Positions 8,029 to 16,904 of a DNA stretch of 52,888 nt are shown in pieces (position 1 is the stretch's first letter; each line of letters opens with the position of its first letter). This DNA comes from JAICUY01 sp035708065. GTDB lineage: Bacteria; Chloroflexota; Limnocylindria; QHBO01. The notes under the pieces were generated by a model. That model did no database searches. It was given only the letters and a program-made list of their open reading frames with translations, and was not told where the DNA came from. The translations under genes and the position numbers were made by a program. The stretch spans positions 1-52,888 of the forward strand of contig DASSTC010000039.1 of the NCBI GenBank assembly GCA_035708065.1. Direction: 5' to 3'.

Positions 8029-10791
8029 ATGACGCGACGCACTCCCCCGACGCCGCGCCGTGGCCAGCCGCCGCGCGGACGCTACGGCCCTCCACCCCGC
8101 CCACGACCCGGCGCTCGCCCGCGGCCGGGCGTCGCGCCGCTGCCGGCGATCATCCTGGGGGTTTTCGCCCTGCTGGCGACCGGGCTGTTCGTGGGCGTAA
8201 TGGCGGTGTACGGCTCGTACACCAGCGGCCTTCCTGATCCTTCGACGATCGATGACGTCACGCTCGACCAGGGTTCGCGCGTCGTCTCGGCCGACGGCGT
8301 CGAGCTGGCGACCTTCGCGCACGAGGATCGTCGCGCCGTCACGTTCGACCAGATTCCGGAGGTGATGCGCAATGCGCAGGTCGCGGCCGAGGACCGCAGT
8401 TTCTGGACGAACCCGTGCATCGACTTCCGCGGCATTGCCCGCGCGGTTCTCCAGAACCTGACCGCCGGCCGCGAGGTCTCGGGCGCGTCGACGATCTGCC
8501 AGCAGCTCGTCCGCATGCGGCTGTTCGACGCCGACCTGCTCACCGCCGACCGGCGGCTGGAACGCAAGATCAAGGAGGCCGTGCTGGCGCTGCGCGTCGG
8601 CGATGAGTACGACACCCGTCAGGGCAAGGAGCAGCTGCTGACGATGTACATGAACCAGGTCTACTACGGCAACAACGCCTACGGCATCTGGGCAGCGGCC
8701 AACGCCTACTTCGGCAAGGACATCACCAAGGACGATCCTGCGGACCAGCTGACGCTGGCCGAGTCGGCAATGCTCGCCAGCCTGGTCCGCTCGCCGAGCT
8801 CGCACGATCCGACCAAGGTCGCAGTCGAGGAAAAGGGACCGGATGGCAAGACGCGCCTGGTCGTCCCCGAGGACGCCGATGCCCAGCGCACCCAGGGGTT
8901 CGTCCTCGATGGCATGCTTGCCGAGGGGTACATCACCCAGGCCGAGCACGACGCGGCGATGGATGAGGAGATCGTCCTCGCCAAGCCTGCGAGCACGAAG
9001 TACAAGGCACCGCACTTCGTGTATGCCGTCCGTCGCGATGCGGCGGCGCTGCTCGGTGACGAGGAGCTGCTCGACAAGGCCGGCCTGACGATCACCACCA
9101 CGCTCAACTACGACGGCTACCAGACGAGCGCCGAGAAGTGGGCGGCCATCGGCTACGACATGGACCGGATGGATGACGCTCAGCTCACCAAGAAGTACGG
9201 CAAGGCCGCGCTGCGCTGGATCAAGCAGCTGCAGGGCCGCAACATCAACAACGACGCGCTGGTCACGCTGAACTATCGCACCGGGGCGGTGCTCGCCTAC
9301 GTCGGCAGCGCGAACTTCTATGGCAAGGCCACGCCCCAGCACCAGCCGGCCTTCGACGTCATCGGTCAGGCTTACCGCCAGTCCGGCTCGGCCTTCAAGC
9401 CGATCACGTACGCGACCGGCTTCGAGCGCGGTGCCATCACCCCGTCGACGATGTTCATGGACGTCAAGACCGACATCGCCAACGGGTTCTCGCCGCCGAA
9501 CGCGGACGAGCGCGAGCGCGGCCCGGTCCGGGTGCGCGACGCGCTGAAATACTCGCTGAACATCCCCGTCGCGAAGGCGCAGCAGTTGATCGGCACCGAG
9601 AACGTCGTCGACGAGGCCAAGCGCCTGGGGCTCAGCTTCGATCCCAGCCAGGACCCGAACGTCCCGTCCCTGACGCTCGGCACCATCGGCGTCCACATGC
9701 TCGACCTGGCCGGCGCCTACGGCGGTCTGGCCAACGGTGGCGTGCTGGCGACGCCGTATCTCATCGACAAGATCACCGGGCCCGACGGCAAGGTCATCTA
9801 CGAGCACGCCGACGAGCCGGCACCGAAGCAGGTCATCAGCCCGCAGTCGGCGTACCTGGTCACCGATATCCTGGCCGACAACACCGATCCCGCCAAGAAC
9901 GTCATCTGGGGCGACCGCTTCCAGCTGAAGACCGGTGACGGACGCCGCCCGGCGACCCTCAAGACCGGCACGACCAATGACTTCCGCGACCTCCAGGCGT
10001 TCGGCTACCTGGCAGCCGATGCGGACACCGCCAACGACGAGGGCGCGATCGTGACCGGGGTGTGGGTCGGCAACAGCGACTTCAGCGCGATCAAGGACGT
10101 CTTCGCCGCCGATGGGCCGACCTTCATCTGGCACGACTACATGGCCGAGGTCGCCGAAAAGAACAAGCTGCCGGTCCGCGACTTCGTCCGCCCCGACGGG
10201 ATCACCGAGCTCGACGTGGATGCCACCAGCGGCATGCTGCCCGGCGACCACACGGTCAAGACGGTGAAGGAGGTCTTCGCCACCAACAACCAGCCGAAGC
10301 AGAAGGACACCGTCCACCGCGAGCTTCGGATCGAGGCCAAGACCGGCAAGATCTGGCAGGAGGGCTGCGGCGACTTCGAGACCGCCGCGCCGTCCGGCTC
10401 GCCCGATCCGAGCGCCGAGCCACAGCCGCCGACCGCCCAGGAGAAGGTCTTCCTCGACCTCAACGACGCCGAGAAGGACCACCCCGCCTGGGACGCCTCG
10501 AACGACAAGTGGCTCGACAGGTGGCGCGGCAAGGAGGGCAGCATCCCGCGCGCGCCGCTCGGCAAGCTCGATGCGCCGCTGGCGCCGGCCGAGGAGTGCA
10601 CCCCGGGCGAGGTGCCGACCTCGTCGCCGACGCCCTCCCCCACCCCGTCGCCGACACCATCGCCCAGCCCGACCGCCACGCCCACGCCCGAGGCAACGCT
10701 GCCGCCACCGCCTCCGCCGACCAACACGCCCAAGCCGACCGCGACGCCAACCGCGACCGGTACGCCGGCACCGATGAAGGCACCCGGCTAG
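8029..10791 (+). CDS. Class A penicillin-binding protein (transglycosylase/transpeptidase)
   Basis: The 920-residue bifunctional peptidoglycan synthase has a Pro/Arg-rich cytoplasmic N-terminus, one membrane anchor (about residues 42-64), a GT51 domain and a transpeptidase domain. The catalytic glutamate is E121 in EDRSF, and the later GT51 motifs are KEAVLALRV and EQLLTMYMNQVYYGNNAYG. The transpeptidase motifs are S454-A-F-K457, SLN at 509-511 and KTG at 645. The GT51 signatures are altered: NPCID replaces the usual HxGxD and TICQQ replaces TITQQ, adding cysteines C130 and C157. The last 60 residues or so are a Pro/Thr/Ser repeat tail. Its stop shares the tetranucleotide CTAG with mutS2. Confidence 0.95.
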   Translation: MTRRTPPTPRRGQPPRGRYGPPPRPRPGARPRPGVAPLPAIILGVFALLATGLFVGVMAVYGSYTSGLPDPSTIDDVTLDQGSRVVSADGVELATFAHEDRRAVTFDQIPEVMRNAQVAAEDRSFWTNPCIDFRGIARAVLQNLTAGREVSGASTICQQLVRMRLFDADLLTADRRLERKIKEAVLALRVGDEYDTRQGKEQLLTMYMNQVYYGNNAYGIWAAANAYFGKDITKDDPADQLTLAESAMLASLVRSPSSHDPTKVAVEEKGPDGKTRLVVPEDADAQRTQGFVLDGMLAEGYITQAEHDAAMDEEIVLAKPASTKYKAPHFVYAVRRDAAALLGDEELLDKAGLTITTTLNYDGYQTSAEKWAAIGYDMDRMDDAQLTKKYGKAALRWIKQLQGRNINNDALVTLNYRTGAVLAYVGSANFYGKATPQHQPAFDVIGQAYRQSGSAFKPITYATGFERGAITPSTMFMDVKTDIANGFSPPNADERERGPVRVRDALKYSLNIPVAKAQQLIGTENVVDEAKRLGLSFDPSQDPNVPSLTLGTIGVHMLDLAGAYGGLANGGVLATPYLIDKITGPDGKVIYEHADEPAPKQVISPQSAYLVTDILADNTDPAKNVIWGDRFQLKTGDGRRPATLKTGTTNDFRDLQAFGYLAADADTANDEGAIVTGVWVGNSDFSAIKDVFAADGPTFIWHDYMAEVAEKNKLPVRDFVRPDGITELDVDATSGMLPGDHTVKTVKEVFATNNQPKQKDTVHRELRIEAKTGKIWQEGCGDFETAAPSGSPDPSAEPQPPTAQEKVFLDLNDAEKDHPAWDASNDKWLDRWRGKEGSIPRAPLGKLDAPLAPAEECTPGEVPTSSPTPSPTPSPTPSPSPTATPTPEATLPPPPPPTNTPKPTATPTATGTPAPMKAPG
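10608..10788 (+). repeat. Low-complexity Pro-Thr-Ser coding tract
   Basis: Near-repeats of CCGACGCC, CCCTCCCCC and ACCCCGTCG encode a tail with PTPSPTPSPTPSPSP-like units at the C-terminus of the penicillin-binding protein. Such tails usually span the wall or act as linkers. A similar tract on the other strand lies inside the GH2 gene near 48495-48645. Confidence 0.7.
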
Positions 10792-13214
10792 AGCTCGACG
10801 ACGGTCGCCTGGTCGCCGCCCTCTTCCTTGCGACCCGAACGGGTCGATCGGACGCGCGGGTGCTCGGCCAGGCGCTCGCGGATCGCTCGTCGGAGGGCGC
10901 CGGTGCCCGAGCCGTGGATGATCGTCGCCGTGTCGAGCCCGGCCAGCAGTGCTTCGTCCAGGTAGGCGTCCAGCTGTTCGAGTGCGACCTCGACGCGTTC
11001 CCCACGCAGGTCGAGCGAGCGCGAGATCCGCGCGGCGGCGCGGCGCCGAAGCTCGTCGGCCTCGGCGTCGCGCGGCTGCGGACCGCTGACCGGCTCGGCG
11101 ATCACCTCCACGTCGTCACCGGGGATCACCACCCGCGCGCCCTGCGCGGTCTCCAGCGTCACCCGGCCGGTCCGGCCGCTGATGGCGGCGATCCGCCCGC
11201 TGCTCCCCAACGTGCGGCTGCGGCCCCACAGGCCGACGCGCGGCTGCGGGCCGGCTAAATCGGGGACCGACGGCAGCTCGGCGGGCGCGACGGCACGCTC
11301 GGCCGCTTCCCGGGCGACCGCCGCGCGGCGCTGCAGCTCGTCGAACGCCTTCGATGCCGCCGTCGCTCCCCTGGCGCCTCGCATGTTCCGCTGACGGGTG
11401 ACCTCGCGGCGTACCTCCGCCACATCGCGTTCGGTGCGGCTCAGCAGGTCGTCGGCGGCACGCCGGGCATCGGCCAGGATCTGGGCTGCCTCTCTGCGTG
11501 CCCGTGCGACGCCACCGGTTGCCCGCTCGCGCTCGGCCGCGGCCGCCTCCCGCTCCTCCCGGGCGCGTGCCAGCTCGTCGCTGCGCTCCGCCTCGGCCCG
11601 TTGCACCGCGGCGAGCGTTTCCTCCAGGCTGAGGTGCTCGGCCGACAGGCGCTGCCGCGCATCGGCCAGGACCGCATTCGGCAGGCCCAGGCGCTCGGCG
11701 ATGGCGAACGCCTGCGACTTGCCCGGCAGGCCGATCTCGAGCCGGTACGTCGGCCGCAGCGTGCGCACGTCGAATTCGACCGATGCGTTCGTCACGTCGG
11801 CATGCTCGGCGGCGAAGCTCTTCAGCTCGGCGTAGTGGGTCGTGGCGGCCACCCACGCACCGAGCTCCAGCAGCCGGGCGATGATCGCCATCGCCAACGC
11901 GCTGCCCTCGGCCGGATCGGTGCCGGCGCCGACCTCGTCGAGCAGGGCGAGCGTGCCCGCCTCCGCCGCGCCCACGAAGCGCACCACGTTGCGCAGGTGG
12001 CTCGAGAACGTCGACAGCGATTGGGCGATCGACTGCTCGTCGCCGATGTCGGCCATGACCCGGCCGAAGACCGGCATCCGTGCGCCCGATGCCGCCGGGA
12101 CGCGAAGCCCCGCCTGGTGCATGAGCGCCAGCAGGCCGACCGTCTTGAGCGAGACGGTCTTGCCGCCGGTGTTCGGGCCGGTGACCACCAGCGCGCGGTA
12201 GCCGAAGCGCTCGCCGATCCGCAGGTCGATGGGCACCGCCGCTCCGCCGAGCAGCGGGTGCCGCGCCGAGAGCAGTTCCAGCGCATCGCCAGAGATGGCC
12301 GGGCGCACCGCGTCCTGCTGCGCGGCCAGCCGGGCGCGAGCGAGCCACAGGTCGGCGCGCGCCAGCGCCTCGAGCGAGGCGGTCAGCGAGTCGGCGCGCT
12401 CCTCGACGGCCCGCGACAGCTCGTCGAGGATCCGTTCCTCCTCGCGCTGCTCGTCGAGCGTCGCCTGGGTCCAGGCGTTGTTCAGCTCCACGACGGTCAG
12501 CGGCTCGACGAACAGCGTCGCGCCCGACGCGCTCTGGTCGTGGACGATCCCCTTGACCCGACCCTTTGCCTCGGCGCGCACGGGGATGACGTAGCGACCG
12601 GCGCGCACGGTGACGATCGCCTCCCCGATGACGCCGGCCAGATCCGACGAGCGCAGCATGGTGTTGAGGCGCTCCCGGACTCGGTCCTGGGCGGTGCGCA
12701 GCCGCTTGCGGATCGCCGCCAGCTCGGCCGAGGCGGAGTCGAGGATCTCGCCGGCGTCGTCGACGCTGCGCTGGATCCGCTCACCAAGCTCCGGCGCTGG
12801 ATCAAGCGCGTCGCGCACCTCGCCGAGATGAGGCGCGCGCCACTCGCGCAGGCGTGCCGCGAACAGCCCGGTGGCGTGCAGTGTCTCGGCGACGTCGAGC
12901 AGCTCCTGCGGCGTCAGTCGTCCCCCGCGTCGCGCCCGCTCGAGCGACGGCCGCAGGTCACGCGCTCCGCCGATCGTCGCCTGCGCCTGCTCGTTGAGCA
13001 GCTGCACCGCTTCATCGGTCTGGTCCTGCAGCAGCCCGGCGAGCACCGCGTCGCGCATCGGCAGCGACGCCTCGGCGAGCTCGCGCGACGGGCCAAAGGC
13101 GGTCAGCGCGGCGAGCATCTCGACGATTGCCGGAAACTCCAGGGCGCGCAGCGTCGCGGCGTCGGCGGCCGCGCCGGCCGCGATCGCGTCAGCGGCGGGA
13201 GACGTGGCGGTCAT
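10788..13214 (-). CDS. mutS2: Endonuclease MutS2
   Basis: MutS2 has the MutS-type ATPase without the mismatch-recognition domain, plus a C-terminal Smr nuclease domain. It acts on recombination intermediates and, in some bacteria, on collided ribosomes. The 808-residue frame has a Walker A motif GPNTGGKT at about residues 346-353, ALLDEVGAGTDPAEG for Walker B, a long Arg/Glu/Ala coiled coil, and the Smr signatures LDLRGERVEVALEQLD and IIHGSGTGALR. I start at ATG 13214 (MTATSPAADA), which overlaps the upstream glycosylase gene by 26 bp. The stop shares CTAG with the convergent PBP gene. Confidence 0.95.
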   Translation of the reverse strand: MTATSPAADAIAAGAAADAATLRALEFPAIVEMLAALTAFGPSRELAEASLPMRDAVLAGLLQDQTDEAVQLLNEQAQATIGGARDLRPSLERARRGGRLTPQELLDVAETLHATGLFAARLREWRAPHLGEVRDALDPAPELGERIQRSVDDAGEILDSASAELAAIRKRLRTAQDRVRERLNTMLRSSDLAGVIGEAIVTVRAGRYVIPVRAEAKGRVKGIVHDQSASGATLFVEPLTVVELNNAWTQATLDEQREEERILDELSRAVEERADSLTASLEALARADLWLARARLAAQQDAVRPAISGDALELLSARHPLLGGAAVPIDLRIGERFGYRALVVTGPNTGGKTVSLKTVGLLALMHQAGLRVPAASGARMPVFGRVMADIGDEQSIAQSLSTFSSHLRNVVRFVGAAEAGTLALLDEVGAGTDPAEGSALAMAIIARLLELGAWVAATTHYAELKSFAAEHADVTNASVEFDVRTLRPTYRLEIGLPGKSQAFAIAERLGLPNAVLADARQRLSAEHLSLEETLAAVQRAEAERSDELARAREEREAAAAERERATGGVARARREAAQILADARRAADDLLSRTERDVAEVRREVTRQRNMRGARGATAASKAFDELQRRAAVAREAAERAVAPAELPSVPDLAGPQPRVGLWGRSRTLGSSGRIAAISGRTGRVTLETAQGARVVIPGDDVEVIAEPVSGPQPRDAEADELRRRAAARISRSLDLRGERVEVALEQLDAYLDEALLAGLDTATIIHGSGTGALRRAIRERLAEHPRVRSTRSGRKEEGGDQATVVEL

Positions 13215-13803
13215 CGGGCACCAGGAAGCGCAAGGGCCGTTCAGCCCACGCGCCGGCGTAGTCGACGCCGATGCGTGGTCGGGCGACGATCGCATCGGGC
13301 TCCGAGCCGAACGCCAGCCGCACCGGCCCGGAGACGAGGTCGGCGCCGTTCAGCGAGCGGTCGATGCCGAATGCGCGGGCCACGTTCCCAGGACCCGAGG
13401 CGAGCCGGTGATCCGGCACGTTGCCGCGGCGGGCACGCGCGAGCTCGAGCCCCTCGGTCAGCGCCACGGCGCGGATGAGGACCGCTTCCGGCTTTGCATC
13501 GGGCCCACAGACGACGTTCATGCAGTGGTGGATGCCGTAGATGAAGTAGACGTACAGGTGGCCGGGCGGGCCGAACATCACCGCATTGCGCGGCGTGCGG
13601 CCGTGCGACGAGTGGGCGGCGAGGTCCTCCGGGCCCTGGTATGCCTCCGCCTCGACGATGCGTCCCGCCACCGTGCCCTCGGCCGACGCGTGGATGAGCA
13701 GGGAGCCGAGGAGGTCGCGCGCCACCTCGGGGGATGGCCGGTCGAACCAGGCCCGGTCGTCGACCAGGTCGTACGACGACCCCCGCGACGCCGGCCAGGT
13801 CAC
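13189..13803 (-). CDS. 3-methyladenine DNA glycosylase, AAG/MPG family
   Basis: This base-excision glycosylase removes alkylated purines. The 204-residue product shows the AAG signatures: ARDLLGSLL, the catalytic Glu in VEAEAYQGPEDLAAHS, TPRNAVMFGPPGHLYVYFIYG, HCMNVVCG and ASGPGNVARAFGI. Length is normal. It starts with GTG (13801-13803) overlapping the CvpA-family stop as GTGA, and runs 26 bp into mutS2, so the three genes form one coupled unit that mixes membrane and DNA-repair functions. Confidence 0.95.
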   Translation of the reverse strand: MTWPASRGSSYDLVDDRAWFDRPSPEVARDLLGSLLIHASAEGTVAGRIVEAEAYQGPEDLAAHSSHGRTPRNAVMFGPPGHLYVYFIYGIHHCMNVVCGPDAKPEAVLIRAVALTEGLELARARRGNVPDHRLASGPGNVARAFGIDRSLNGADLVSGPVRLAFGSEPDAIVARPRIGVDYAGAWAERPLRFLVPDDRHVSRR

Positions 13804-14369
13804 TGGAACTTGAGGATGGTCGCGATCTCGCTCGGGACGAAGGGTCGGGCCAGGAAGCCGGCGGTCGGGATGATCGTGTCGCGGAAGAAGCCGACGAGCA
13901 GTGACGAGTTCATCGCGTCGTAATAGCCCTTCAGGCCGCCGACCTCGGCGGGAGGCAGCGCCACGAACGGGCGGAACAGCGAATCGAAGACGATGAGATG
14001 GAAGACGATGAAGGTCGCGGCGAAGAGCAGGCCCAGGATCGCGCCTCCGATCTCGTCGAGCTGCTTGACGATCGGCAGCCGCGTCGTGCGGTAGAAAGCC
14101 CGCACGATGAACCAGCCGGCGATCACCAGGCCGACGAACAGCACGATGAAGATCCAGAACTCGCGCACCTCGGGGGTGAAGGCGTCCCAGAAGCTGAGGG
14201 CGCCGTTGGCCGGACCCTTGAGCTGCGCGGCGACGATGAAGGCGACCAGGATGACGACCCAGCTGAGCGCGTAGCGGATCAGGCCCTGGGTGAAGCCGGC
14301 GAACGCGCCGAGCGCCAGCACCACGATGATCAGCAGGTCGATCCAGTTGAGCTGGGAGAGGATCTCCAC
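13800..14369 (-). CDS. CvpA family membrane protein
   Basis: This 189-residue integral membrane protein has four hydrophobic helices: LLIIVVLALGAFAGF, YALSWVVILVAFIVA, FWIFIVLFVGLVIAG and ILGLLFAATFIVFHLIVF. The order and spacing match the CvpA/colicin V production family, whose members have been linked to envelope functions. It is the first gene of the cvpA-mpg-mutS2 unit, and cvpA-like next to mutS2 is a known pairing in other bacteria. A TACGCT box upstream near 14430 may be its promoter. Confidence 0.85.
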   Translation of the reverse strand: MEILSQLNWIDLLIIVVLALGAFAGFTQGLIRYALSWVVILVAFIVAAQLKGPANGALSFWDAFTPEVREFWIFIVLFVGLVIAGWFIVRAFYRTTRLPIVKQLDEIGGAILGLLFAATFIVFHLIVFDSLFRPFVALPPAEVGGLKGYYDAMNSSLLVGFFRDTIIPTAGFLARPFVPSEIATILKFQ

Positions 14370-14464
14370 GCGTTCGTTCCCTTCAGTCAGCGTTCCGGGC
14401 GCGCCGCGGTCACGCTCGGGCGGCCGGTAGCGTAGCAGCCGCCGTCGGGCGGCGACAACGGTAC
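14370..14464 (-). other. Intergenic spacer with GC-rich hairpin after pheT
   Basis: On the minus strand, right after the pheT stop, GCCGCC-cgac-GGCGGC forms a 6-bp hairpin without a T-run, so it is at best a weak terminator. The remainder carries a possible -10 (TACGCT) for the CvpA-family gene. Confidence 0.4.
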
Positions 14465-16900
14465 TTAGCGGATCTCGGCGCCCAGGTGATGGCGCAGCGC
14501 GCCGGTGATCCGCTTCATCGCCTTCTCGACGCCCCGCTCGTCCCCCGCGTCCTCCGGCTGAAAGCGCAGCGCCAGCGCGTACGACACCTTCCCCTCGCCG
14601 ACCTGCGGGCCGCGATACTCGTCGAACAGCCGGACGTCCGCGAGCAGCGGGGCACCGGTGGAGCGCGTGATGCGCACCACGTCGCCCACCGCGGTCGACT
14701 CGTCGACGACGACTGCCAAGTCGCGATCGAGTGGCTGCGCGGGGGGCACCGCCTTGACCCGCATCTCATCGCCGATGAGCGCGAAGAGCGGCCCGAGATG
14801 GATCGCGGCGAGCACCGGGCGGCCGTGCAGGTCCCAGTGCTCGGCGATCCGCGGATCGACCTCGCCGATGCTCCCGTAGGCGCGGCCGTTGGCGTCGATG
14901 ATCCGCCCGGCGCGACCCGGATGCAGGTGCGGATGCCGTTCCTCGGCGGTCTCGGCCCGGAAGGCCGGCCCAGGCGCCCCGAGCGCGGTGTGCAGCGCCT
15001 CGACGATTCCCTTCAGTTCGGCGACATCCGCATCCGCCGGCGTGCTGCCCGGGCTGGGCGGCGTGCGCGAACCGAGCAGGCCGATGGCGACGTGCCAGGC
15101 CTCGTAGCGCCCGGTGCCGGCGGTCAGGGCGTGCCGGGGCGGCGTTGCCCCCGCATCGCCCTGCCAGTACGTCTTGCCGACCTCGAACAGCCATGCGTTG
15201 CCGCGCCGCTGGCGGACGTTCTCGGCGAGCGCGCGCAGGATCGACGGGTACGGCACCGGTCGCAGGAGGGAGTGCTCCTCGGAGAGCGCGTTCGCCACCC
15301 GAACGAGTGCCGCGGACGAAGCGTCGTAGCCGCTGCGCTCGAGGTCCGCCGGGCCGATCAGCGCGTGGGTGACCACCTCGTCGAGCCCCAGGCCGGCGAG
15401 AATGCGACGCACGCGGTGGCGCGGCTCGCCAGGATCCGGCCGGTACGGCGGCAGCTCGGCGACCGGCAGGCGGCCCTCGATGCGCCCGTAGCCGTACGCC
15501 CGGGCGATCTCCTCGGCCACGTCCTCCGCGGAAACCACGTCGAGGCGGAAGCTGGGCACGCTGACGTGGAGCGTGTCGCCATCGGCCTTCGTCGCGAAGC
15601 CGAGCGGACGCAGCAGGCCGTCGAGCGCGCCGGGGTCGAGCACGATCCCCAGCAGCCGCTCGAGCCGCGCAGTGCTGGCGGTCACCACGCGCTCGGGGTG
15701 CGGGCCCGGGTCGTTGTCCACGAAGCCCGTCGCCAGCCGCGCGCCGGTGATCTCGCGGATGAGGCTCGCGGCGCGGTCGGCCGCGAAGCGCGGCAGCTCC
15801 GGCCCGATCCCCTTCTCGTGGCGCATGCTCGCCTCCGAGCGCAGGGCCAGCCGCCGTGCGGTGTTCCGGATCGTCGGGCCGTCGAAGATCGCCGACTCGA
15901 GAATCACGCGGCGCGTCTCCGGCGTCACCTCGGTCGAGGCGCCGCCCATGATCCCGGCCAGGCCGATCGCCCGATCCGCGTCGGCGATGACCAGCATCCG
16001 CTCGTCAAGGTCGCGGGTGACGTGGTCGATCGTCTCCAGCCGCTCGCCATCGCGCGCCCGTCGCACCACGATCTGACCGTCCGGGACGCGGTCGCCGTCG
16101 TAGGCGTGCATCGGCTGACCGAGCTCGTGCATCACGTAGTTCGTCACGTCCACGACGGCCGACACCGGGCGCATGCCGGCGGCGACCAGACGCCGCTGCA
16201 TCCACGCCGGGCTCTCGCCGTTCGCCACGCCGTCGAGCCAGCGCGCTGTGAAGCGCGGGCAGAGCGACGGCTCGTCGATCCGCACACTGACGCAGTCGCC
16301 GGTCTCTACGGCAGGGTCCTCCTCGACCGATCCATCCGGCAGGCGCAGCTCCGCCCCGCTGAACGCGGCGATCTCGCGCGCCAGGCCGACCATCGACAGC
16401 GCGTCGCCGCGGTTGGGCTTGACGTCGACGTCGAGCACGACTTCGCCGACGAGCTCGGCGAGCGGCGTGCCGAGCGCCGGCCCACCGCCGAGGAGGTGGA
16501 TCCCCTCCGCATCGGACCCCAGGCCGAGCTCGCGCGCGCTGCACAGCATCCCCTGCGACTCGATGCCGCGGATCTTCGACTTGCCGATCCGCCGGTCACC
16601 GGGCAGCACGCTGCCGACCAGGGCCACCGGCACGAGCTGACCCGGCGCGATGTTCTGGGCGCCGCAGACCACCTGCAGCGGCTCTCCGGCGCCCACGTCG
16701 ACCGAGGTCAGCCACAGCGAGTCGGCGTTCGGATGCCGCTCGACGCTGAGAAGCCGCCCGACGACGACATCGGTCCAGTCGGCACCACCGACCTCGACGC
16801 CGCTGACCTCCATGCCGTGCAGCGTCAGCTGGTCGGCAAGCTCCTGCGGCGACATCGAGATGTCGACGTAGTCGCGCAGCCACGAGAGGGGCACGCGCAT
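14465..16900 (-). CDS. pheT: Phenylalanyl-tRNA synthetase beta subunit
   Basis: The 811-residue beta chain has the complete domain series: an EMAP-like tRNA-binding domain (PNADSLWLTSVDVG, VCGAQNIAPGQLVP), B3/B4 editing domains (KPNRGDALSMVGLAREIA), the B5 domain, a class II-like core (VANALSEEHSLLRP), and the C-terminal ferredoxin-like anticodon domain. It forms a heterotetramer with PheS and hydrolyses mischarged Tyr-tRNA-Phe. It begins 4 bp after the pheS stop, so it is in the same operon. Confidence 0.97.
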   Translation of the reverse strand: MRVPLSWLRDYVDISMSPQELADQLTLHGMEVSGVEVGGADWTDVVVGRLLSVERHPNADSLWLTSVDVGAGEPLQVVCGAQNIAPGQLVPVALVGSVLPGDRRIGKSKIRGIESQGMLCSARELGLGSDAEGIHLLGGGPALGTPLAELVGEVVLDVDVKPNRGDALSMVGLAREIAAFSGAELRLPDGSVEEDPAVETGDCVSVRIDEPSLCPRFTARWLDGVANGESPAWMQRRLVAAGMRPVSAVVDVTNYVMHELGQPMHAYDGDRVPDGQIVVRRARDGERLETIDHVTRDLDERMLVIADADRAIGLAGIMGGASTEVTPETRRVILESAIFDGPTIRNTARRLALRSEASMRHEKGIGPELPRFAADRAASLIREITGARLATGFVDNDPGPHPERVVTASTARLERLLGIVLDPGALDGLLRPLGFATKADGDTLHVSVPSFRLDVVSAEDVAEEIARAYGYGRIEGRLPVAELPPYRPDPGEPRHRVRRILAGLGLDEVVTHALIGPADLERSGYDASSAALVRVANALSEEHSLLRPVPYPSILRALAENVRQRRGNAWLFEVGKTYWQGDAGATPPRHALTAGTGRYEAWHVAIGLLGSRTPPSPGSTPADADVAELKGIVEALHTALGAPGPAFRAETAEERHPHLHPGRAGRIIDANGRAYGSIGEVDPRIAEHWDLHGRPVLAAIHLGPLFALIGDEMRVKAVPPAQPLDRDLAVVVDESTAVGDVVRITRSTGAPLLADVRLFDEYRGPQVGEGKVSYALALRFQPEDAGDERGVEKAMKRITGALRHHLGAEIR

Positions 16901-16904
16901 CGGC

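Noticed and set aside
7231..10482. Long open frame (over 1000 codons) antisense to the PBP gene
   Set aside because: High-GC mirror frame: repetitive Arg/Val/Asp composition, no domain, and it crosses tyrS and PBP coding frames that are clearly real.
10608..10788. Tandem-repeat array or CRISPR-like region
   Set aside because: The repeats are degenerate PTPSP codons within the PBP reading frame; there are no spacers of constant length.
11601..13478. Long open frame antisense to mutS2 and the glycosylase
   Set aside because: Mirror frame of conserved genes with no motif or start signal.
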